A stretch of DNA of 64,000 nt from Streptomyces albus subsp. chlorinus (GCF_013302895.1 NZ_VJOK01000001.1:261566-325565); one strand, 5' to 3'; shown: positions 51,272 to 61,590, counted from the first letter of the stretch. The notes: generated from the letters alone by a model not told the origin. Numbers and translations are program-made.

Positions 51272-51991
51272 ATGACCAGTCGGCGCCCCCGCACAAAAGG
51301 CCCTGACCTGGCCTCCGTGGCCAGGCTCCTGGCCGACGGAACGCGAGCGAGCTTCTGTCTGGCGCTGCTGGACGGCCGGGCGTGGACAGCGACCGAGCTG
51401 GCCCGCCATGCCGGGGTGGCGGCGTCGACCGCCACCGAGCACCTGCACGCGCTCGTCCGCGGAAACCTGCTCGCCGAGGAGCGGCAGGGCCGGCACCGGT
51501 ACGTGCGGCTGGCCGATCCGGCCGTCGCGGAACTCATCGAGAACCTCGCAGCGATGGCCCCCGATCAGGCCGCGCCGCCACGCTCCCTGTCGGCGTCCGG
51601 CCGCCGTCGTGCCCTCGCCCACGCGCGCACGTGCTACGACCACCTCGCCGGCACCCTTGGAGTCGCGATCACCGACGCGATGACCGAGCGGGGGCTGCTG
51701 GACTGGGAGCACGGACTGCGCCTCACCGGCGACGGGCGGACCTGGCTCGCGAAGCTGGGCGTCACGGTCCCGGCCGCCACGCGCCGGCCCGCCGTGCGGC
51801 CGTGCCTCGACTGGACGGAACGCCGCCCGCACCTGGCGGGGGCCGTCGGTGCGGCCCTGTGCGGCCACGCTTTCGACGCGGGCTGGATCTCGCGCATCGG
51901 CAGCACCCGCGCCGTGACCGTCACGTCCGAGGGGCGCCACGTGCTGTGCGACCAGCTCGGCCTCTCCGAGGAACTGCTCTCACGGAGGTGA
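51272..51991 (+). CDS. ArsR-type winged-helix regulator with C-terminal domain
   Basis: 239 residues from ATG 51272. Winged helix at ~15-85 (VARLLADGTRASFCLALLDGRAWTATELARHAGVAASTATEHLHALV ... RQGRHRYVRLADPAVAELIE). The C-terminal part (~105-235) has ARTCYDHLAGTLGVAITDAM, CLDWTERRPHLAGAVGAALC and a second HTH-like end. This longer ArsR group occurs widely in Streptomyces. Inducer and targets are unknown; the repeat at 51230 suggests autoregulation. Confidence 0.92.
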   Translation: MTSRRPRTKGPDLASVARLLADGTRASFCLALLDGRAWTATELARHAGVAASTATEHLHALVRGNLLAEERQGRHRYVRLADPAVAELIENLAAMAPDQAAPPRSLSASGRRRALAHARTCYDHLAGTLGVAITDAMTERGLLDWEHGLRLTGDGRTWLAKLGVTVPAATRRPAVRPCLDWTERRPHLAGAVGAALCGHAFDAGWISRIGSTRAVTVTSEGRHVLCDQLGLSEELLSRR

Positions 51992-52091
51992 GCTGCCGGC
52001 CTCGGACGAGAGCAGCGGGACGGACGACGACCTCTCCCGTATCGCACCCAGCGCGGCCGTACGGGAGTTGGCACCCCTCGGACGACGGTAC

Positions 52092-52739
52092 TCAATCGGC
52101 GGCGGTGTTCCGGATCGCGGCTATGTCGAACTGGAGGCGGACCTTCTCACTCACCATCGAGCCTCCCTCGGCCAACCTGCTGTTGTACGTGAGGCCCCAG
52201 TCGGTGCGGTTGATGGTGGTCGTGCCGTCGAAGCCGACGCGCTGGTAGCCGAAGGGATCCATCACCTGGCCTATGTAGGTCATCTCCAGGACGACGGGCC
52301 GCGTGACGTCTTTGATCGTGAGGTTCCCCGTCATCCGGTACACGTCCCCGCCGGTCAGCTGCACGTGTGTGCTGACGAACCGCATACGGGGGAAAATGGC
52401 GGAGTCGAAGAAATCGGGACCGGTCAGATGGGCATCCCGCTGCTCCACTCCTGTATCGACACTGGCCGTGGAGATGTCGACCTCTGCGCGGGAGCATGAC
52501 GGGTCGTAACCGTCGAAATACAGACGGCTCTGGTACTCGGTGAATGCTCCGCGCACCGTGGTCACCATGGCGTGGCGCACGGAGAAACCGATGCGACTGT
52601 GGGCGGGGTCGATGAGCCATTCACCCGTGAGCGCGCGCAGCATCGGGTCCGCCACCACTCCTGCGTCGGCGTGGGCTCGGCCGTCCGGGGCAGGGGGCGC
52701 CTGGGGGCGGGGTGACATGCCACGACTGAACAGTTTCAT
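52092..52739 (-). CDS. YceI family protein
   Basis: 215 residues from ATG 52739. YceI lipocalin-like barrel: GEWLIDPAHSRIGFSVRHAMVTTVRGAFTEY, ASVDTGVEQRDAHLTGPDFFDSAIFPRMRFVST, and a C-terminal GLTYNSRLAEGGSMVSEKVRLQFDIAAI. The family binds isoprenoid-like lipids, as in the polyisoprenoid-binding TT1927b and YceI proteins. There is no signal peptide, only a 35-residue polar N-terminus, so it is cytoplasmic here. Confidence 0.93.
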   Translation of the reverse strand: MKLFSRGMSPRPQAPPAPDGRAHADAGVVADPMLRALTGEWLIDPAHSRIGFSVRHAMVTTVRGAFTEYQSRLYFDGYDPSCSRAEVDISTASVDTGVEQRDAHLTGPDFFDSAIFPRMRFVSTHVQLTGGDVYRMTGNLTIKDVTRPVVLEMTYIGQVMDPFGYQRVGFDGTTTINRTDWGLTYNSRLAEGGSMVSEKVRLQFDIAAIRNTAAD

Positions 52740-53125
52740 GCTTCACCTGGCGACTCGACGATGGGCAGTACGGCCAATGCTGTACCACCAGTCACCGCCC
52801 TCCTGCTCGGCAAAGACCAATTTAGGCGGTTATCACAATTGCCTCACGCGAAACCTTCACGTGATCGCCGCAATTTCCGAGGCCTTTCGAAAGCAGCAAA
52901 ATTCACGGACACCGGCGAAGCCCCGTCCGCCGACACGCGATGCGCTTTTGTCCGAGCACGGGTAGTGACGACGGGCACCCCCGTCCGGTCGGCCGGAGAG
53001 CCGGCCGGTCACAGGCCCGGTCGGTCGCTCGGCCGGATGGCAGACTCTCCCCGGCGGCCGTCGAAGTCCGCCCCTCCGTTTCCGCGGCCGGCACCGCCGA
53101 AGACGTTCCCGAAGGAGCAACCCGC
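52740..53125. other. intergenic region, partly AT-richer
   Basis: 386 bases between the YceI gene and a small plus-strand gene. The part 52800-52900 is notably richer in A and T (AATTTAGGCGGTTATCACAATTGC) and probably holds the YceI promoter. CCGCCGAAGACGTTC at 53094-53108 recurs at 53736-53750. No gene is seen. Confidence 0.45.
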
Positions 53126-53314
53126 ATGAGTGACGAGGAGCGCCGCGAACGGTACGCGCTGGCGCTGTACAACACCCTCGGTTTCAGCGCGCAGCGCCAC
53201 CCCTGGCCGAGCCTGGCCCCCGCGAGGCGGGAGGTCTGGTACCGCCGCGCCGAGGCCGCCATGGCCGTGGCGGACGAGGAGATCGCCGAACGGCTCGGCG
53301 CCGAGGGCGAGTGA
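53126..53314 (+). CDS. small conserved hypothetical protein
   Basis: 62 residues from ATG 53126 with GAAGGAG eight bases upstream. Helical and acidic, with ERRERYALALYNTLGFSA and PARREVWYRRAEAAMAVADEEI. The clear ribosome site and amphipathic pattern support a real small protein. The family is not recognised. It may be an accessory or regulatory peptide; no partner is evident. Confidence 0.7.
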   Translation: MSDEERRERYALALYNTLGFSAQRHPWPSLAPARREVWYRRAEAAMAVADEEIAERLGAEGE

Positions 53315-53400
53315 GAGGCCGGGGACCGGTGGCCGCCGGCCCGGAAAGGCCGCACGGCCCCGGCCCTCCTCAAGGACTCCCCGGCCGCCCTCGGGGGGGT

Positions 53401-53694
53401 TCAGGAGCGCCCCTGGCCGCCCGTGTCGGGCCAGGTTCCGGTGGAGCGTTCGATGGCGACGGCCCCGGCCCGGTCCACCGCGCTCCGTACGACGGAGAAG
53501 ATCGCGCCCTGCACGGCCGCGGCGAGCAGTATCTCCCCCCAGCCGCGCTCACGGTCCAGCGCATCGGGGGCGTCGTCCTCGCCGCGTACCATTTTCCAGG
53601 TCGTCCGGAAGAGCCGGCCGGCGACGAGACCGCCGGCCCAGCCGAACGCCAGCCCGACCGGCTTGTAGACGAGCGGCAGCTTCTTGTCGGTCAA
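53401..53694 (-). CDS. DUF4235 family membrane protein
   Basis: 97 residues from TTG 53694, chosen because GAGGAGG lies just upstream and the family begins near KLPLVYKPVGLAFGWAGGLVAGRLFRTTWKMV. A first transmembrane helix covers ~10-30, a second WGEILLAAAVQGAIFSVVRSAVDR covers ~55-78. Function is unknown. A 21-base palindromic element lies 30 bases upstream of the start. Confidence 0.85.
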   Translation of the reverse strand: MTDKKLPLVYKPVGLAFGWAGGLVAGRLFRTTWKMVRGEDDAPDALDRERGWGEILLAAAVQGAIFSVVRSAVDRAGAVAIERSTGTWPDTGGQGRS

Positions 53695-53723
53695 AAGAGC
53701 CTCCTCTGTGCGGCGTGCGGGGC

Positions 53724-53744
53724 CTTCGGCGGTGTCCGCCGAAG
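53724..53744. promoter_or_regulatory. 9-bp-arm inverted repeat upstream of DUF4235
   Basis: Arms CTTCGGCGG (53724-53732) and CCGCCGAAG (53736-53744) with centre TGT. Its core resembles the GCTTCGGC/GCCGAAGC element at 51230-51249. It may be an operator or a leader hairpin. The rest of 53695-54040 shows no gene. Confidence 0.5.
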
Positions 53745-54040
53745 ACGTTCGACCACGACAGGTGGTGTCGCGCACCGGCGGGTCCCCTCCGCGGAGGGAA
53801 TTACGCGTCGTCGCCCCGCACGGGCCGGTGGCCCCCGTTCCGGCCGGACAGGCCCGACACTGCCCCCTGCCTCCGCGGCAACCCGGAGAGACCGCGCGGC
53901 ACCCCGGGTTCCGCTGCTCCCCGGGGAGTTCACGCAGGGACCAACGCGGGAGCGGGCGGCTCCGGCGAGGCGTCTGGTCCGCCGGGTTCCTGTGGCCCGC
54001 CCCGGCGCGTGCGGCGTGAACCGACCGGAACCGCCCGCGC

Positions 54041-54838
54041 CTATCCCGGGTCCGGGAGATGGCGCCGGAACCATGCGGTCAGTCCGGCATCCACCTCACG
54101 GGTCAGGGGCAGTTGAGGTGCCGGCTCGATGCCCGGCTCGTCGGCGAGGGGATGCGCCAGCCCGGGGATCGGCAGCAGCTGAGACCGCTCCCCCAGCGCG
54201 GCCACGAGGTCCTGCGCGTCGGTACGCAGTGCTGGGTGGTCCAACTCGCCGCTGACGACCAGCAGGGGCGCGCGGGCGGCGATGCTGCCGGCCTTGGCGA
54301 CGAAGTCCAGGCTGTCCACGGCCTTCTCGGATTCCGTGTCGTATTGGTACTCCTCCGGGAACAGTTCGACGACGGACCGCATCCGGATGGCGGCGTTCAC
54401 CACGGCGCCGGCGAAGACCGGGACATCGCTCTCGGCGAGGATCCGCAGCGCGACGGCCCCGCCCAGCGAGCCGCCGAGCACACCGATCGGGCCGTCGTCG
54501 ACCGGCAGCCGCGCACGGAGCGACGCCAGTGCGGCCGGGAACTCCTCGGCCGCCTGGCGGACGAACGGGTGCAGGACGGCCATCAGCGGGTCCTGGCGGG
54601 CACGTTCCAGGATGGCGTCCATGCTGCCGTCGACCATGCGCGCCCCGCACATCGGCATGCCGAGGTGCACCCGCCACGCGGGCAGGTCGTTCATCGGCAG
54701 TGCGGCGGCGAACGCGGCGTCGGTCCTCGGTGCGTCCAGCATGTGCCAGGTGACGATCAGCGGCGCGGTGCCGCCGGCGGCCGGCGGCAGGGCGGTGAAC
54801 GGCACGCCGGCGGCCGTGCCCGTAAGCGGTGAGGTCAT
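54041..54838 (-). CDS. alpha/beta hydrolase
   Basis: 265 residues. Nucleophile elbow GGSLGG with Ser124, acidic residue in VSGELDHPAL, and His in PGLAHPLADEPG, the order of prolyl-oligopeptidase or dienelactone-hydrolase-like enzymes. No signal peptide. Substrate unknown. It lies on the same strand downstream of the LysR gene, 67 bases from its stop, and may be cotranscribed with it. Confidence 0.92.
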   Translation of the reverse strand: MTSPLTGTAAGVPFTALPPAAGGTAPLIVTWHMLDAPRTDAAFAAALPMNDLPAWRVHLGMPMCGARMVDGSMDAILERARQDPLMAVLHPFVRQAAEEFPAALASLRARLPVDDGPIGVLGGSLGGAVALRILAESDVPVFAGAVVNAAIRMRSVVELFPEEYQYDTESEKAVDSLDFVAKAGSIAARAPLLVVSGELDHPALRTDAQDLVAALGERSQLLPIPGLAHPLADEPGIEPAPQLPLTREVDAGLTAWFRRHLPDPG

Positions 54839-54905
54839 GCGGTCACGGTAGGTCCGGGGCCGCCGGCGCCGGGTGGGTATCGCGGTGGGCGTAACCGGGT
54901 GCGGC

Positions 54906-55814
54906 TCAGGGTTCCGGCTCCACGGGCAGATCCGGGTTGTGCCGCAGGGCGTCCAGGACGGCGCGGACCGCCGCGCGAGGCGGTGACCCCCGGCGGATCG
55001 CTGCCGTGATCGTACGGGTCACCGGGGTCGACAGCTCCCGGGTGGTGACGCGGTAGCGGCCGAGGTCGACCGCCAGCCCGGGCAGCAGCGCGATCGACAG
55101 CCCGGCCTCGACATGCTGAAGCGTCATCATGTAGTTGCTGAAGCGGCACACCACCTGCGGCTCGAACCTCGCCTGGCGGCACAGGCGCAGCGCCAGGTTC
55201 GCCATGTAGGACTGCGGCTTGTCGAACGCCCAGGGCTCGTCCGCGTAGGCCGCCAGATCGACGGCACCGCGCCGGGCGGCGGGGTGGTCGGGCGGGACCA
55301 CCAGCAGGATGGGGTCGGTGGCCAGTGGTACGAGGTCGATGTCCGGGCCCAGCGGCAGCTCGTCGAAGTCCGTGGTCGTGATGATGATGTCCGCGTCACC
55401 GATCCGCAGCGCCGGCATGCTCTCGTGCGGCTCCAGCTCCAGCAGTTCGATGTCGAGCTGGGGGTGCTCGCGGGTCAGACGGGTCACGGCGGGCACCGCC
55501 ATGGTGTGGATGGCGCTCTGGAAAGCGCCCAGCCGCACTCTCCCGGCCGGTTCCTCGCCGAAGCCGCGCAGCTCCGCCTCGATGCCCGCCATCTGCTCGA
55601 GAAGGGTGCGTGCCCGGCGCGCGAGGATCAGCCCGGCGGGGGTCAGCCGCACCCGGCGGCCCGTGCGTTCCAGCAGCTGCGTCCCGGTCTCGGATTCGAG
55701 CGCGGCAAGCTGCGAGGACACGTTCGACGGGCTCAGGTTGGTCGCCTGGGCGACCGCGCGGACGGTGCCGAGCGTGTCCAGCCGGCTGAGCAGTTGCAGC
55801 CTCCAGGGATTCAT
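54906..55814 (-). CDS. dgdR: LysR-family regulator of the dialkylglycine decarboxylase gene
   Basis: 302 residues from ATG 55814 (ATG 55817 adjacent). LTTR HTH at ~5-62 (LLSRLDTLGTVRAVAQATNLSPSNVSSQLAALESETGTQLLERTGRRVRLTPAG) and a periplasmic-binding-type effector domain (~90-295). The gene is divergent from a very close homologue of dgdA, as dgdR is in Burkholderia cepacia, hence the symbol. A 19-base palindrome lies 15 bases upstream. Effector is expected to be 2-aminoisobutyrate or the like. A GTG start at 55841 would overlap the operator and is less likely. Confidence 0.88.
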   Translation of the reverse strand: MNPWRLQLLSRLDTLGTVRAVAQATNLSPSNVSSQLAALESETGTQLLERTGRRVRLTPAGLILARRARTLLEQMAGIEAELRGFGEEPAGRVRLGAFQSAIHTMAVPAVTRLTREHPQLDIELLELEPHESMPALRIGDADIIITTTDFDELPLGPDIDLVPLATDPILLVVPPDHPAARRGAVDLAAYADEPWAFDKPQSYMANLALRLCRQARFEPQVVCRFSNYMMTLQHVEAGLSIALLPGLAVDLGRYRVTTRELSTPVTRTITAAIRRGSPPRAAVRAVLDALRHNPDLPVEPEP

Positions 55815-55828
55815 CATGCGCTCATTAT

Positions 55829-55847
55829 TGTGCGGTATCACCGCACA
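55829..55847. promoter_or_regulatory. 19-bp palindrome between dgdR and dgdA
   Basis: Arms TGTGCGGT (55829-55836) and ACCGCACA (55840-55847) with centre ATC. It contains the T-N11-A form of LysR-type sites and lies between the divergent starts at 55814 and 55904. Confidence 0.7.
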
Positions 55848-55867
55848 GGACTTCCGGAAATGTGTGA

Positions 55868-57235
<1,368 letters not shown>

Positions 57236-57331
57236 GCCTCACCGCTGTCCGGAGGGAGGGACGGAGGGCCGGTCTTCAGCGCACGTCCGGCTTTCCCGTG
57301 CGCGTCACCGGCTTCCGCGCACAGTGCCGCG

Positions 57332-58141
57332 TCAGCGCACGTCGGCGGCGGGACGGCGGCCCCAGGCCGAGATCATCGGTGAGGTGGCGAGGTCGAGGCG
57401 CCCTGCCGTGACGTTCGCGAGGTGCTGGTCGATCTCCTCGTCCGTGGCGAGACCGGCGGCGGTGAGCCGGTCACGCACCTGGCGGACGGTGGCCGCTTCG
57501 AGGGCGTCGCACGCGGGCGAGGAGAGGGGGAAGAAGGCGTCGGCCTGGACGTCGTCGAGACCGGCCTGACGCAGCAGCCGCGGCAGCTTGCGCCCGTAGG
57601 ACAGATCGGCACCCCGCTGTCGCAGCAACTGGCGGAAACCGTGCCGCAGCCGGTTGGCCAGCTCCTGTTCGGGACCGTACTCGTCCGGGCAGATCAGCGG
57701 CTGCAGTGCGGGGTCGGCGTCCTCGACCACCAGCCATCCGCCGGGGCGCAGCGCCTGGACCATGGAGCGCAGCGCGGCGTCGCGGTCGGTGACGTGTACG
57801 AGGACGAGGCGGGCGTGGACCAGGTCGAAGAGTCCGGCCGGGGGTGGGTCGACGGCGACGTCGTGGCGGAGCACCTCGACGCCCTGGCCGGCCACCGCCC
57901 GGGTCCAGGACACATCGATGTCCGTGGCGAGCACCCGCCCGCGGGGCCCGGCACGCTCGGCGAGCCACGCGGGAACGGACGGGCCACCGGCACCCACCTC
58001 CCAGCACCGCCACCCCTCGGCGATCCCGACCGCCTCGAAATGGCGGAACGTCGAGGCGTCGAAGAGGTCGGACAGGGCGTCGAAACGTGCTCCCGCCTCG
58101 ACCTGCCGGTTGTCCAGGAGGTATCCCCTGCTCTGCTCCAT
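57332..58141 (-). CDS. class I SAM-dependent methyltransferase
   Basis: 269 residues. SAM-binding motif I CWEVGAGGPSVPAWLAER at ~46-63, acidic end of strand 2 VLATDIDVSWTRAV, then FDLVHARLVLVHVTDRDAALRSMVQALRPGGWLVVED. The C-terminal part RKLPRLLRQAGLDDVQADAFFP is typical of UbiE-like methyltransferases. Substrate is unknown. Convergent with dgdA. Confidence 0.92.
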   Translation of the reverse strand: MEQSRGYLLDNRQVEAGARFDALSDLFDASTFRHFEAVGIAEGWRCWEVGAGGPSVPAWLAERAGPRGRVLATDIDVSWTRAVAGQGVEVLRHDVAVDPPPAGLFDLVHARLVLVHVTDRDAALRSMVQALRPGGWLVVEDADPALQPLICPDEYGPEQELANRLRHGFRQLLRQRGADLSYGRKLPRLLRQAGLDDVQADAFFPLSSPACDALEAATVRQVRDRLTAAGLATDEEIDQHLANVTAGRLDLATSPMISAWGRRPAADVR

Positions 58142-58249
58142 GCGCCGATCATGTCACGGCGCGATCCACCGGCCGGTCCGTGCGGTGCCGCCCCGTACGG
58201 GTCACTCCGCACAGGCATGCCCCCTGAGCCGCTCCGTGTGACCGGGGGT

Positions 58250-58341
58250 GCTCGGCGGACCGCGACCGATTCCGCTCCGCCACCGTCATGGCCGCCCTGG
58301 GTGACCCGGTGCGGCTGGTCATCGTCGCCCGGCCCGCGTTT
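58250..58341 (+). pseudogene. ArsR N-terminal remnant
   Basis: A short frame reads ADRDRFRSATVMAALGDPVRL then VIVA, which is the first helix and start of the winged helix of an ArsR-type regulator (usually MAALGDPVRLRIV). It breaks off before the recognition helix. It looks like the leftover of a deleted regulator next to the MFS gene. Confidence 0.5.
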
Positions 58342-58363
58342 CCGCCTCAGACAGGGGGCGGCG

Positions 58364-59566
58364 TCACAGCGGGCTCGCCTGCCGCTCGTCGCACGGCGGC
58401 AGCCGGCGCGCGGCCACCGGGCGGCGGTCCACCGCCCAGACCGCGAACGCGCAGACGGCGAAGGCCGCGCCCAGGATGCTGGAGCCGGCCCATCCGGCCC
58501 TGGCGAACACCGTGGTCGTGGTGGCCGCGCCGAGCGCGGAGCCGAGCGAGTAGAAGAGCATGTATCCGCCGACGACACTGCTGGTGCGGTCCGGATGGGC
58601 CATGGTGAGCAGGTGCTGGTTGCTCACGTGCACGGCTTGCACCGCGAAGTCCAGCACGACCACACCGAGGACGACGAGCCACAGCGACCACGACGCCTGT
58701 CCGACGGCCGGCCATGACAGGGCCAGGAGAACCAGCGCCCCGCCGGTGACGGCGCTCGCGGACCCGCCGTCCGCCCAGCGGCCCGCGCGGGCGGCGCCGA
58801 GCGCGCCCGCCAGGCCGACAAGACCGAACAGGCCGATCTGGGCGGTACTCAGGTGCCACGGGGCGGCTGCGAGCGGCAGCGCCAGACCGCTCCACAGCGT
58901 GCCGAAAGAGGCGAACAGGAAGAAGGCGATCAGCCCGCGGGAGAGAAACAGACTCTCGCGGAACAGTCCGCCCAGCGACGACAGCACCTGCCGGTAGGTG
59001 GCGTGGCCGCTCCGCGTGTCGGGCGGCAGCATTCTCAGGACGAGGCAGGCCAGCACCACAAGGAGCACCGCGAGGACGGCATACGCGCCGCGCCAGCCCC
59101 AGAGCGCGGCCAGGGCGCCGACGACGACGCGTGCTCCGAGGATGCCGAGGACGACGCCTGACGTCACCACGCCGAGGTTCCGGCCGCGCTCCTCCGGCGT
59201 GGACAGGACCGCGGCGTAGGCGACCGTCGTCTGGACGACGACCGCGAACAGGCCCGCGAGGGCGAGCCCCGCGAGCAGCACCCAGGCGTGGGCGGCCGTC
59301 GCGGCCAGTGCCGCGCCCGCCGCGGTCAGCACCAGATGCCCCGCGAGGAGCCTTCGCCGGTCGATCATGTCGCCCAGGGGCACGAGAACGGCCAGCCCCA
59401 CCAGATAGCCGAGCTGACCGGCCGAGACGACCCATCCCAGACGCGCGTCCGGCACGCCCAGGTCCCGTCCGATCCGAGCGAGAACGGGCTGCGCCGCATA
59501 GATGCTCGCGACGGCGACCGCGCAGACTGCGGCGAACAACATTTTCCGGCCCGTGGTCAGGCCCAT
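58364..59566 (-). CDS. MFS transporter (YdhP/AraJ-like exporter)
   Basis: 400 residues from ATG 59566, about twelve transmembrane segments. The start KMLFAAVCAVAVASIYAAQPVLARIGRDLGVPDARLGWVVSAGQLGYLVG and the PLGDMIDRRRLLAGHLVL loop fit the drug-exporter branch; LDFAVQAVHVSNQHLLTMAHPDRTSSVVGGYM is typical of this subfamily in actinomycetes. It is divergent from the HxlR gene at 59657, with a 25-base inverted repeat in the gap. Confidence 0.92.
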   Translation of the reverse strand: MGLTTGRKMLFAAVCAVAVASIYAAQPVLARIGRDLGVPDARLGWVVSAGQLGYLVGLAVLVPLGDMIDRRRLLAGHLVLTAAGAALAATAAHAWVLLAGLALAGLFAVVVQTTVAYAAVLSTPEERGRNLGVVTSGVVLGILGARVVVGALAALWGWRGAYAVLAVLLVVLACLVLRMLPPDTRSGHATYRQVLSSLGGLFRESLFLSRGLIAFFLFASFGTLWSGLALPLAAAPWHLSTAQIGLFGLVGLAGALGAARAGRWADGGSASAVTGGALVLLALSWPAVGQASWSLWLVVLGVVVLDFAVQAVHVSNQHLLTMAHPDRTSSVVGGYMLFYSLGSALGAATTTTVFARAGWAGSSILGAAFAVCAFAVWAVDRRPVAARRLPPCDERQASPL

Positions 59567-59583
59567 CAGCGCACCCTCCAATT

Positions 59584-59608
59584 GATCAGTTGCAAAACGC
59601 AACCGATC
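59584..59608. promoter_or_regulatory. inverted repeat, candidate HxlR operator
   Basis: Arms GATCAGTTGC (59584-59593) and GCAACCGATC (59599-59608) pair at nine of ten positions around AAAAC. It lies 17 bases upstream of the MFS start and 48 upstream of the HxlR start. Confidence 0.65.
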
Positions 59609-59656
59609 GGAGAGTACGGCAGAATGGTTTCAATCAGCAACTCTTCTGGGGGTGTG

Positions 59657-60115
59657 ATGACTCAGCCCGCGACCCGTGCCGACGAGGCGTCCTGGACCGA
59701 CCCGACCTGCCCGGTGGCCCGGACCCTCGACCTGGTCGGTGACCGCTGGAGCCTGCTCATCGTCCGCGACGCCATGGACGGTGCGCGGGCGTTCACGGAT
59801 TTCCAGCAGCGCACCGGCATCGCCCGCAACATCCTCACCGACAGGCTCCGCCGCCTGGTCGAGCGAGGCATCCTCGACCGGCGGACCGCGCCTTCCGGCA
59901 AGCGGCAGCTCTACACGCTCACCCCGGCCGGACGGGACCTGTTCACGGTCGTCGTCGCCCTGCGGCAATGGGGCGAGCGCCACGCCTTCGCCCCCGACGA
60001 GCCCCGCTCCGTCCTCGTCGACGAGCGCGGCCTGCCGCTCCCGCGGCTCCAGCCGGCCAGCTCGCGCGGCAACCCCGCCGACGTCGACACGACGTCCGTG
60101 CGCAAGGTGCGCTGA
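59657..60115 (+). CDS. HxlR-family regulator
   Basis: 152 residues from ATG 59657. Family pattern WTDPTCPVARTLDLVGDRWSLLIVRDAMDGARAFTDFQQRTGIARNILTDRLRRLVERGIL with the conserved Cys at ~18, then RQLYTLTPAGRDLFTVVVALRQWGERH. The C-terminal tail is polar. It is divergent from the MFS gene and is its probable regulator. Confidence 0.93.
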   Translation: MTQPATRADEASWTDPTCPVARTLDLVGDRWSLLIVRDAMDGARAFTDFQQRTGIARNILTDRLRRLVERGILDRRTAPSGKRQLYTLTPAGRDLFTVVVALRQWGERHAFAPDEPRSVLVDERGLPLPRLQPASSRGNPADVDTTSVRKVR

Positions 60116-60228
60116 GGCCGGGGTAGGTCACGGGTCCGGCGGCGCCCCGGTGCGTCTCACCGCCCCGGCGCTCGTCGTCCGCCCTCAACCCGCCCGCATG
60201 CGGCCACGGGTGCCCGTCGAATGTCCCC

Positions 60229-60612
60229 TCACGGCAGTGCCCAACCCGCCCACACGAGCAGGACCAGCGGCACCGCGAGGGCCACCGCGCCGAGCGCGAT
60301 CCCCGTCCGGGCCCGGCGCCGGTCGGTCCCCGGCTCGTGCGGAGCGTCCGGCACGGCACGCGTGTGCCGCGCGTCCCGCAGCGCGAAGGCGCCCGAGACG
60401 ACCGCGAAGACGCCCGCCGGCACCGTGAGGTAGAGGGGGAAGAACCGGAGCCAGGGCGGAAGAGCGGCCGGCAGCAAGGGGGAACCGTACAGGGCGACGG
60501 CGATCGCGCCCGAAACCAGCGACGAGGTACCGCGCAGCGCCTCCGGCCCCGCGTCCGGTTCCCCTCCCCGCCCCTCGTCGAGCGGCCCGGCGGTCTCGTT
60601 CGCGGAAGTCAT
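60229..60612 (-). CDS. DUF4190-like small membrane protein
   Basis: 127 residues. An acidic, disordered N-terminus (~1-30), then hydrophobic segments at ~33-50, 58-78 and 100-126 (RTGIALGAVALAVPLVLLVWAGWAL), with a basic loop DARHTRAVPDAPHEPGTDRRRA between the last two. The layout resembles DUF4190-type proteins. Function is unknown. Confidence 0.75.
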   Translation of the reverse strand: MTSANETAGPLDEGRGGEPDAGPEALRGTSSLVSGAIAVALYGSPLLPAALPPWLRFFPLYLTVPAGVFAVVSGAFALRDARHTRAVPDAPHEPGTDRRRARTGIALGAVALAVPLVLLVWAGWALP

Positions 60613-60659
60613 ACCGGGAGGCTAGGCCGTGAACGGGCGCCTCACCCGAGGAGGACTGC

Positions 60660-61379
60660 TCAGAACGCCGTGAACTCCTCGAAGGGCGGCTCGAAAGAGG
60701 GGTCGGGCAAGCGCATGGCCTGGCAGCGACGCGCCGGCCGGTCACCGGAACCGGCGGCGAGGGCCGTCGCGGTGCCACCGGGGAAGGCGTCCGGAAGCAC
60801 CGTCCACCCCAGGTTCCGCTCGTAGTAGCGCGCGGCGGTCAGCACCGAGGGGGCCCAGGCGTCGTCGAGGACGATCAGTCCGCCCGGCCGGACGATCTTG
60901 CGCAGGAAGTAGAGATCGACGAAGACCTCGTGGAACCGGTGGCTGCCGTCCACGAACGCGGCGTCGGCGGTGACGCCCGCGGCCAGGAGCCGCGGGAGCG
61001 CGATCGACGACGGGGCGAGGATGAGCGAGGCGATCGTGTCCAGTCCGGCGGAGCGCATCAGGTCCCAGCCGGCGTCGCACCAGTCACGTTTCTGGAACGG
61101 GTCGATGACGAAGTGCCGTGGACGCGGCGGGTCGACGGTGAGGAGTGCCTCACCGATCGCGAGCGCGGAGCCGGCGTAGGCGAGACCGACCTCGGCAACC
61201 GTCCGCGCACCCTCGAGGATCAGCAGATCCCGCAGCAGGTCGCAGTCGCGTCCGGGCACGGTGACCGTCTCGAAGTCGGCCTCGCGGTCCCGCGTCCGGG
61301 GCGGCCCTTCCTCCGCGAGCCGACGGCGCACCTCGCGGACCCGCGCCACCCCGCCTCGTCCCTCCGCTGCCATCGCCAT
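60660..61379 (-). CDS. class I SAM-dependent methyltransferase (Methyltransf_24-like)
   Basis: 239 residues. LLILEGARTVAEVGLAYAGSALAIGEAL supplies the first beta-strand and glycine-poor motif I, PRHFVIDPFQKRDW the acidic second motif, DAAFVDGSHRFHEVFVDLYFLRKIVRPGGLIVLDD the metal-site-like Asp and His region. The form is like catechol or cephalosporin O-methyltransferase relatives; substrate unknown. Confidence 0.9.
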   Translation of the reverse strand: MAMAAEGRGGVARVREVRRRLAEEGPPRTRDREADFETVTVPGRDCDLLRDLLILEGARTVAEVGLAYAGSALAIGEALLTVDPPRPRHFVIDPFQKRDWCDAGWDLMRSAGLDTIASLILAPSSIALPRLLAAGVTADAAFVDGSHRFHEVFVDLYFLRKIVRPGGLIVLDDAWAPSVLTAARYYERNLGWTVLPDAFPGGTATALAAGSGDRPARRCQAMRLPDPSFEPPFEEFTAF

Positions 61380-61590
61380 GGCCTCCTCCCGGCGCCGGGA
61401 GCCCCTCCCCCGGCGTCCCGGCCTGCGGGTACCGTCTGCCGGGCGACACCGTGCCCCTGCCCACTGGGCGGCAACGGTGCCGCCAACCTACTGTGAACTT
61501 TTCCGCCGAGTCGGTCATCGGACTGTACACGGCGGGGGAAAGTGGGGACATGGGCTCGGTTCTCCGGATCCGGGGCTCATCGACGAGGGG

